A program made the translations under genes and the position numbers. A model generated the notes under the pieces. It saw nothing but the letters and a program-made list of their open reading frames with translations. It had not been told where the DNA came from and ran no database searches. Positions 58,362 to 62,562 of a DNA stretch of 62,562 nt are shown in pieces. Positions within the stretch are counted from its first letter, which is position 1. The number at the start of each line of letters is the position of its first letter. The DNA comes from an archaeon (GTDB lineage: Archaea > Thermoproteota > Nitrososphaeria > Nitrososphaerales > Gagatemarchaeaceae): the NCBI GenBank assembly GCA_021791695.1, contig JAJYWC010000009.1:1-62562 (forward strand). Direction: 5' to 3'.

Positions 58362-58841
58362 CTAAGTGGCCCTGGTCTCTTCCGAGGGCATAGGAAGAAG
58401 CTCAGACAGCTCCTTGACCATGTACGAGTAGGCCTCGAGGTTCTCACGGATAAGCCTCTCCACGAGTATCGAGTTGAGGACCTTCCCGATGTATCCGAAC
58501 GCCAGCTCGTACTCGAAAGTCGTCCGCGCCTCGGTCATGCCGGCCCGTGATTCAAGGACGGTCGTTTGCTTAAAGGACTTGAAGACCCCTCCCGGCCGCT
58601 GGACCGTAACGACCTTCTTGTTCGGGACCAGCTCGGCCACCTGCAGATTGATGTCTATCTTGCGCCTCCCTGCCCTTCCGACCAGGTGGTACTTCTGCCC
58701 GACGACGGAGTTGCCGGGCGGGTCTACGTCCACGGAGACCGCGTCGCGGAATATCTTGATGATGTAGGAAGTGTTCGTGAGGGTCTCGTACACCACCTGC
58801 GGCGAGGCGGCAATCTCTACCACGCTGTGAACCGTCTCCAA
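58362..58841 (-). CDS. SRPBCC family protein, cluster member 1
   Basis: A 159-residue helix-grip protein: HSVVEIAASPQVVYETLTNT, then SYIIKIFRDAVSVDVDPPG, the conserved VVGQKYHLVGRAGRRKIDIN, and the final helix LEAYSYMVKELSELLPM. TTG 58841 lies about 27-30 bases after ATTTATATAAC on the minus strand, a strong promoter. It is the first of five tandem paralogues that probably arose by serial duplication. Confidence 0.75.
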   Translation of the reverse strand: METVHSVVEIAASPQVVYETLTNTSYIIKIFRDAVSVDVDPPGNSVVGQKYHLVGRAGRRKIDINLQVAELVPNKKVVTVQRPGGVFKSFKQTTVLESRAGMTEARTTFEYELAFGYIGKVLNSILVERLIRENLEAYSYMVKELSELLPMPSEETRAT

Positions 58842-58865
58842 GCTGCCCCGACTGGTCTCTGCTCG

Positions 58866-59566
58866 TTATATAAATCCCGAAGCATCTGTGGCAGACCGCG
58901 TGCTTCCTTTCCACGCCTTTTTCGGCGTAGGAGGCATGGTGTCTTCGCGCCAGAAATGCCGCGCGGGCCCATCTTCGCAAGCTATTGGTAGATGGTTCGG
59001 GTTCGCCTTCCCTGTTCCCCGCACGGACAAACAACTCACCGCCCCGGGGTGAGACCGCTCCTCGAGCATCCGCTTGACCTGGCAGGAATGTGTCGGCCGT
59101 CGCCCTCGTTGAGCTCCAACCCTACTTCTCCTCAGGGGAGTTCCCCATCAACGCGATTGCCGCTTGTTCGCGGAGCTGCGAGAGCACGCAGCCTTCGTCC
59201 CTCCCATTCGTCCTGTCTGGTTCCTCTTCAGCGGCTCCCTGTTCTTGCTAGAGACTCCGATAGGGATGAGTAGGCCGCACTCCTCGGGACCGAGCATGCG
59301 GACTCCTCAAGGACCCGGTCACCAACCAGGCTATCGTGCTGGATATCGTGCTTGATATCTAACAGACCGCACCCGAGTGAACTCGAACGGCCCAGCTCTA
59401 CGGTCGTTCACTGGAGCTAGCTCTTCGCCTCGCTGCTGCCGAACTTCTTCGCGCCTGTCTCCATTTTTACGCCGGACTTCACATGAGCTCACCTTTGCCG
59501 TTTTTTCTCGCCGATGCCTATGGTTTGCGCAACCGGCAAACGAAGTCCCGTGGGGATAAGTCCGAG
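58866..59566. other. Long intergenic stretch with no convincing gene
   Basis: This 0.7-kb stretch has no intact gene that I can support. Plus-strand pieces in two frames (DLAGMCRPSPSLSSNP region, then VWFLFSGSLFLLETPIG near 59215) may be remains of a decayed coding sequence. GATATC repeats at 59343 and 59354 echo the palindromes near 61.68 and 62.53 kb. Confidence 0.3.
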
Positions 59567-59827
59567 TCAGGACTTAGGCTTGACAGCCAGATAACAATAG
59601 GTCCGCTTAAGCGTCCCGTCTCGCAGCATCTTCCGGTGGGTGAGCCGTAGGTACTTGTATTCGTGGACCTTGAAGCCATCGTTATACTCCTTGACAACCA
59701 TCACGCGGGCGATCACCCGCCCGCGGACACCGTTACACTTGGGGCATCGCTCCCCCGGCATGGTCAACCTGGAGACCGAGAAATCGGCGCCCCTTTTTTC
59801 GACGACGTCTTCGGTTGTCGCGGACAT
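59567..59827 (-). CDS. Small basic protein with one CxxC motif
   Basis: An 86-residue protein: MSATTEDVVEKRGADFSVSR, then GERCPKCNGVRGRVIARVMV, then a basic Tyr-rich end (RTYCYLAVKPKS). One CPKC pair is seen, which could bind zinc in a dimer. TTG 59869 would add 14 residues. I do not recognise the family. It lies just beyond one of the TTTACACC repeats that flank the adjacent VapBC pair. Confidence 0.5.
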   Translation of the reverse strand: MSATTEDVVEKRGADFSVSRLTMPGERCPKCNGVRGRVIARVMVVKEYNDGFKVHEYKYLRLTHRKMLRDGTLKRTYCYLAVKPKS

Positions 59828-59871
59828 GCGTGCCAAGTGCCGCGCGGGAACCAAAAGGTGGAGAGCCAAAT

Positions 59872-59901
59872 CTTTTACACCATCTGAGCGGTGTAAATTT
59901 G
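59872..59901. repeat. TTTTACACCA/GGTGTAAATTTG element, copy 1, flanking a VapBC pair
   Basis: The outer arms TTTACACC (59874-59881) and GGTGTAAA (59890-59897) are exact inverted repeats. The 30-base element matches the one at 60732-60761 except in its seven-base centre, starts exactly 860 bases before it, and the two bracket the VapBC pair at 59927-60590. Confidence 0.7.
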
Positions 59902-59926
59902 CAAGCAGGCGTAGCTGCGGCGGACT

Positions 59927-60355
59927 TCAGCTCACAAACGTCTCAAGATTCTTTCTTGTAAATCCAGGGACCTTTTCGATATCCTTGTCATCGGAGATTA
60001 CCGTCTTGATTCCCTTGGATATCGCGGAGGCGCAATGGATGGCGTCCCTCGGCCTGAGGTCGAGTTCCTCGCAAAGCCCCTGAGACCTCGCGAGTGTTGA
60101 AGGTGTGACGTCCAGGAATCTCAACCCCGGGAACGTCAGGAGCTTGCGGCCGACTTGTTTGCCGTCCGCCTCGCCCATCAATTTAGAGACCACCCAGACA
60201 ACCTCGTCCCACGTGAGGACGGACGTGAAGGCTGTTATCGTGCCCTTCTCGATTCTCTCGAGAACCCTGACTGCTCCTGCTGCCCTGTCGGACTTCTCTC
60301 CGACTACGGGTAAGATGAAAACGTTCGAATCAACGTAGACGAGTTCTGGCAACAA
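59927..60355 (-). CDS. PIN-domain protein, VapC-like toxin
   Basis: A 142-residue PIN-domain protein: VYVDSNVFILPVV carries the first acid, TWDEVVWVVSKLMG the second, LDLRPRDAIHCASAISKG the third and VISDDKDIEKVPG the last, so the catalytic set is complete. The family usually cuts structured RNAs. TTG 60355 is chosen: GAGGAAGAGA just upstream is a ribosome-binding site and the gene overlaps the antitoxin gene by 26 bases. A TTG at 60352 is equivalent. Confidence 0.83.
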   Translation of the reverse strand: MLPELVYVDSNVFILPVVGEKSDRAAGAVRVLERIEKGTITAFTSVLTWDEVVWVVSKLMGEADGKQVGRKLLTFPGLRFLDVTPSTLARSQGLCEELDLRPRDAIHCASAISKGIKTVISDDKDIEKVPGFTRKNLETFVS

Positions 60356-60590
60356 TCTCTTCCTCCATGACCTTGTCCAAGTCCACCCTTCCCTTGACCT
60401 TCTCCCCGTAGGTCGCCGTGAAGTACTCGACATAGCTCTTGGTAGGAGGAGAGGGTCTCCTAAGGACCACTTCGTTGCCCCTGAGCTCCACGACGACCTC
60501 CGCACCCTCCGAGAGCCCTGCTTGGTCGCGTATCTCCTTGGGAATGACGACCTGTCCCTTGGGACCTACGACCCGCGTCATTTTGGTCAT
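60330..60590 (-). CDS. AbrB/SpoVT-type antitoxin (VapB-like)
   Basis: An 86-residue protein with an AbrB hairpin (TRVVGPKGQVVIPKEIRDQA, then VVVELRGNEVVLRRP) and a helical tail (KGRVDLDKVMEEEIVARTRL) that should hold the PIN toxin encoded downstream. ATG 60590 or 60581 is likely the true start, each about 27 bases from a TATA-like element. A palindrome at 60604-60624 overlaps that promoter and fits autorepression. Confidence 0.82.
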   Translation of the reverse strand: MTKMTRVVGPKGQVVIPKEIRDQAGLSEGAEVVVELRGNEVVLRRPSPPTKSYVEYFTATYGEKVKGRVDLDKVMEEEIVARTRLR

Positions 60591-60603
60591 ACTAAAAGTA
60601 GCA

Positions 60604-60624
60604 AGTATAACTGCCATTTATACT
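60604..60624 (-). promoter_or_regulatory. Palindromic promoter/operator of the VapBC pair
   Basis: AGTATAA and TTATACT form perfect 7-base inverted arms around CTGCCAT. Both arms contain TATA-like sequence, so a bound AbrB dimer would block the promoter. Confidence 0.55.
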
Positions 60625-60731
60625 TAACCGCCATCCCAAATATCCGCAACCCAGTCAGGACTTCCAACCCCGGCAGCCTGCCAGATGATCGTAAACCTGC
60701 CGTTGCCAACCTAGCTTGGCAGGCATCGCAC

Positions 60732-60761
60732 CTTTTACACCACGTCCATGGTGTAAATTTG
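60732..60761. repeat. TTTTACACCA/GGTGTAAATTTG element, copy 2, flanking a VapBC pair
   Basis: TTTACACCA (60734-60742) and TGGTGTAAA (60749-60757) are exact inverted arms. This is the second copy of the element at 59872-59901, in the same orientation. Confidence 0.7.
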
Positions 60762-60800
60762 AACGGATATTTTGCGGACAAAGCATCCCCCTGCTTTTGT

Positions 60801-60871
60801 TTTTACACCACCATTAGTTGGCGGAGAAGAAATGGGTCCACGCTCGCGGCGCGGGCTCCTGTGGTGTAAAA
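60801..60871. repeat. 71-base element with TTTTACACCAC inverted ends
   Basis: TTTTACACCAC at 60801-60811 and its exact reverse complement GTGGTGTAAAA at 60861-60871 enclose 49 bases. The ends repeat the arms of the elements at 59872 and 60732, so the three are related. It could be a miniature inverted-repeat element. Confidence 0.6.
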
Positions 60872-61204
60872 CCAAACGAGGGTTTACGACCGTTTTTCGC
60901 CAGGTCCGAATCAAATCGGGGGTTCGAAGTCTCCCCCGTTGCAGGGAAGACTCGGTTCAGTCCCCGCGCAAAAAAGGCGCGGGAACCCACGCTCGTTTTT
61001 GACCCGTCGGAGAGGGTTTCGCGCATGGAGACACCATGCCCCTTCAGGCCACTTTTCTGGACTTGCGTGGATGACGTCCGACCTACAAAGGCGAATTGGT
61101 CCCTTTGGACGACTTCAAAGACCAAAATCAGCCCGGTTGCCCTGAATCCCACTGATGTGCGGGCATTCTACGTAGGTTGGACAGCAACTCGGCGAAGGAG
61201 TTAA
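60818..61204 (+). other. Doubtful 128-codon frame in a stretch open in several frames
   Basis: From TTG 60818 a 128-codon frame reads AEKKWVHARGAGSCGVKPNE, then basic, Pro-rich sequence such as PRAKKAREPTLVFDPSERVS. A second plus-strand frame (60939-61145) and a minus-strand frame (60814-61152) are also open. The stretch contains a hairpin, CCCGCGC with GCGCGGG around AAAAAAG, at about 60964-60984. It may be a repeated or RNA-coding element rather than a protein gene. Confidence 0.25.
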
Positions 61205-61270
61205 CGGCCTCGTCAGGGGCCTGTCATTCTGGCAAAGACATTAATCACGAACGCGCGGAAAACACCCGTC

Positions 61271-61666
61271 ATGAAGGGTCGATGGCGCCTCTTGGCGGTC
61301 GCTGCTAGCGTTGGGCTGGTGGCGCTTGCACTTTCAGCAGCATGGCTGGCGACCTACGGCGCGGCGGCCAACACCAAGACGATCACCATCACCTGTAAAG
61401 CCACGAGCTATGTCTACCCCGACATCGAGCAGGAATTCGGGACGGAGACGACATACACTGTCGGGAACCAAACCTACTCCAGCTTCACCGTCACCTCGGT
61501 CAGCTCGCCGACGGTGACCGAAGCGGGGGTCAGCTCCTACCTCACCACGACGAACCAGACCGGGTCCTCCGGTTCTGTCGTCATCAGCACCTCGCCCTCC
61601 GACGGCGGCTCCGCCTGCGAGCCCTCGGGCTGCTGGACGGTGATCACGTGCACCTACCTCGGCTGA
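61271..61666 (+). CDS. Small secreted protein
   Basis: A 131-residue exported protein with a signal peptide (LLAVAASVGLVALALSAAWL, residues 6-25). The mature part is Ser/Thr-rich with TITCKATSYVYPDIEQEFG near its start and a Cys-rich end (ACEPSGCWTVITCTYLG), so disulphides are likely. A TATA-like CATTAATCAC lies about 30 bases before the ATG. No family is recognised. Confidence 0.6.
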   Translation: MKGRWRLLAVAASVGLVALALSAAWLATYGAAANTKTITITCKATSYVYPDIEQEFGTETTYTVGNQTYSSFTVTSVSSPTVTEAGVSSYLTTTNQTGSSGSVVISTSPSDGGSACEPSGCWTVITCTYLG

Positions 61667-61675
61667 CCTGCCTGC

Positions 61676-61697
61676 ATCGAGCTCGATATCGAGCTGG
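61676..61697. repeat. GAGCTCGATATCGAGCT palindrome, copy 1, flanking a VapBC pair
   Basis: AGCTCGATATCGAGCT (61680-61695) is a perfect 16-base palindrome. The 15 bases ATCGAGCTCGATATC starting at 61676 recur exactly at 62524, on the other side of the VapBC pair. Confidence 0.6.
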
Positions 61698-61747
61698 GTT
61701 CTGGTCCTTGACGCGTTCAAGCAGAGGCGAGAGACCCGGTCGACCCG

Positions 61748-62179
61748 CTACGACAGGAATATTGGAGCGGGGGTGAATGGCTTCTTCCCGATCTCGCGGA
61801 TTAGCTCGTGTTCTTTGATGGCAAAGACAGGGACGGATGACGTGAGTTCGGCGACCGCAAACGTGTAGCAGTCCGGCAGTGCGATGGCTCTTTCGCACTT
61901 GATGCCTGATGCTATCTCGTGCAGGCACAGGTCCTCTTCGAGGGTTATGTAGCCCGAGTCAAGCAGGTCCCGCCGGGCCTGACGCGCCCTATCATTGCCG
62001 AGCTTCCTGCATATGATGTAACTTGCTTCGGCTATATTGACGCCGCTAGTGTGGATGGTGGTCTCCTCGTCTTGGAGCGCGCCGAATAGCGACCTCCCGA
62101 GCTCTGAGTCGCTGAAGATCTCGACCAGGACGCTGGAGTCGAAGGCCAGGTTTCCCTTAAATGAGGTAGCGGCTTTCAA
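61748..62179 (-). CDS. PIN-domain protein, VapC-like toxin
   Basis: A 143-residue PIN-domain protein: NLAFDSSVLVEIFSDSELG carries the first acid, HTSGVNIAEASYIICRKLG the second, and IALPDCYTFAVAELTSS the third. The last segment, FAIKEHELIREIGKKPF, has glutamate where many VapC proteins have aspartate. It overlaps the antitoxin gene by 23 bases. Bracketed by the palindromic repeats at 61676 and 62522. Confidence 0.8.
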   Translation of the reverse strand: MKAATSFKGNLAFDSSVLVEIFSDSELGRSLFGALQDEETTIHTSGVNIAEASYIICRKLGNDRARQARRDLLDSGYITLEEDLCLHEIASGIKCERAIALPDCYTFAVAELTSSVPVFAIKEHELIREIGKKPFTPAPIFLS

Positions 62180-62435
62180 GATACTCTTCGTGCTTCCTGT
62201 CCTCCGTTCGCCCCTCTCGCATGACTCTCCTCAGTTCTTCAACGGAGACGCCGGCTCCGACCATCGCCCTGCGGAGCAGCTCGGGGTTTCTCCTCGACTT
62301 TTTGAGCAGGTACTCTATCGCCGCATCGTAGTCTACCTTCTCCCCCCTCTTCGATTGAAGAATTGCAGCCACTCGCAAGAGTTCACGGCGCGTGGTCTCG
62401 GAAACCGTGATGGTCGTCGAGGTCATCGTCTTCAT
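62157..62435 (-). CDS. VapB-like antitoxin of the last VapBC pair
   Basis: A 92-residue protein: TSTTITVSETTRRELLRVAA begins a ribbon-helix-helix-like or VapB-type domain, EKVDYDAAIEYLLKKSRRN follows, and the charged tail (TEDRKHEEYLESRYLI) should bind the toxin. ATG 62435 is preferred to 62453 because the TATA-like CCTTAAATATCC on the minus strand (62457-62467) lies 27 bases before it. Confidence 0.75.
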   Translation of the reverse strand: MKTMTSTTITVSETTRRELLRVAAILQSKRGEKVDYDAAIEYLLKKSRRNPELLRRAMVGAGVSVEELRRVMREGRTEDRKHEEYLESRYLI

Positions 62436-62456
62436 ATATTCCATAGGTTCCATGGA

Positions 62457-62467
62457 TATTTAAGGGG
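62457..62467 (-). promoter_or_regulatory. TATA box of the last VapBC pair
   Basis: The minus strand reads CTTAAATATCC, 27 bases before ATG 62435, indicating a leaderless transcript. Confidence 0.55.
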
Positions 62468-62521
62468 CACGCCTCCAACAAACCCTGAAGCGCCGACGGA
62501 TGCTCGCCCGGTGAGCCCCAA

Positions 62522-62549
62522 GAATCGAGCTCGATATCAAGCTCGATTC
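62522..62549. repeat. GAATCGAGCT inverted repeat, copy 2, flanking a VapBC pair
   Basis: GAATCGAGCT (62522-62531) and AGCTCGATTC (62540-62549) are exact 10-base inverted arms around a GATATC centre. It shares 15 identical bases with the palindrome at 61676. Confidence 0.6.
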
Positions 62550-62562
62550 GCTCGCGCCTACC

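Noticed and set aside
59872-60871. Replication origin boxes from the TTTACACC repeats
   Set aside because: The sequence does not match the archaeal origin-recognition consensus I know, there is no orc1/cdc6 gene and no long A+T-rich unwinding region.
60915-60945. T-arm-like GGGGGTTCGAAG followed by CCCCC
   Set aside because: The loop between the G and C runs is too long for a T-arm and no cloverleaf can be drawn around it.

Overview
The window reads as archaeal chromosome of moderately high G+C. The evidence is: TATA-like boxes about 27 bases upstream of many start codons, with little or no leader; frequent GTG and TTG starts; class III (archaeal prepilin) signal peptides; AbrB/PIN toxin-antitoxin pairs; a DUF1724 regulator; an AN1 zinc-finger site-2 protease; and several inteins. 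A member of the Nitrososphaerota (Thaumarchaeota) or a related lineage such as Bathyarchaeia is my best guess, but no rRNA or other phylogenetic marker is present to prove it.

Layout. Bases 1-3.5 kb hold a nucleotide-sugar dehydrogenase interrupted by a stop codon, a Tat-exported phosphoesterase and a DUF4143 ATPase. Bases 3.5-10.7 kb are a defence or toxin-antitoxin island: two nucleotidyltransferase-type pairs (AbiE-like and DUF6036-like), two VapBC-like pairs, and a RelE module whose ribbon-helix-helix gene carries an in-frame TGA. A FilR1-like regulator, a TfoX-like protein and an NTF2-like protein are interspersed. Bases 11-13.8 kb hold a zinc-ribbon protein, an SRPBCC protein, a three-gene membrane operon and an AbrB regulator.

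Bases 13.8-29.4 kb are a type IV pilus-like secretion and assembly locus. In order they are a pilin-like anchored protein, a pilin, a repeat-rich membrane-anchored surface protein, a second pilin, a 721-residue large pilin, a secretion ATPase interrupted by three inteins, and two TadB/TadC-like membrane platform proteins. A degraded DUF2341 surface gene and a third anchored pilin-like protein follow. Next come a 3,663-residue secreted protein with 12 NHL-type repeats and a second large pilin (to 45.8 kb), an arrangement that suggests a pilus-associated adhesin.

Bases 45.9-55.6 kb hold a site-2 protease, secreted and polytopic membrane proteins, and a family 4 glycosyltransferase split by an intein. 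That intein contains a LAGLIDADG endonuclease in a different reading frame. A decayed methyltransferase and a DUF2079 membrane protein follow. Bases 55.7-58.9 kb hold a ribbon-helix-helix-like protein and five tandem SRPBCC paralogues. The last 3.5 kb hold two more VapBC pairs, each bracketed by short matching repeats.

The most unusual things seen are: the out-of-frame nested homing endonuclease in the glycosyltransferase intein; the triple-intein pilus ATPase; three genes whose only reasonable start is CTG; and three VapBC cassettes each flanked by matched repeats about 800-860 bases apart.
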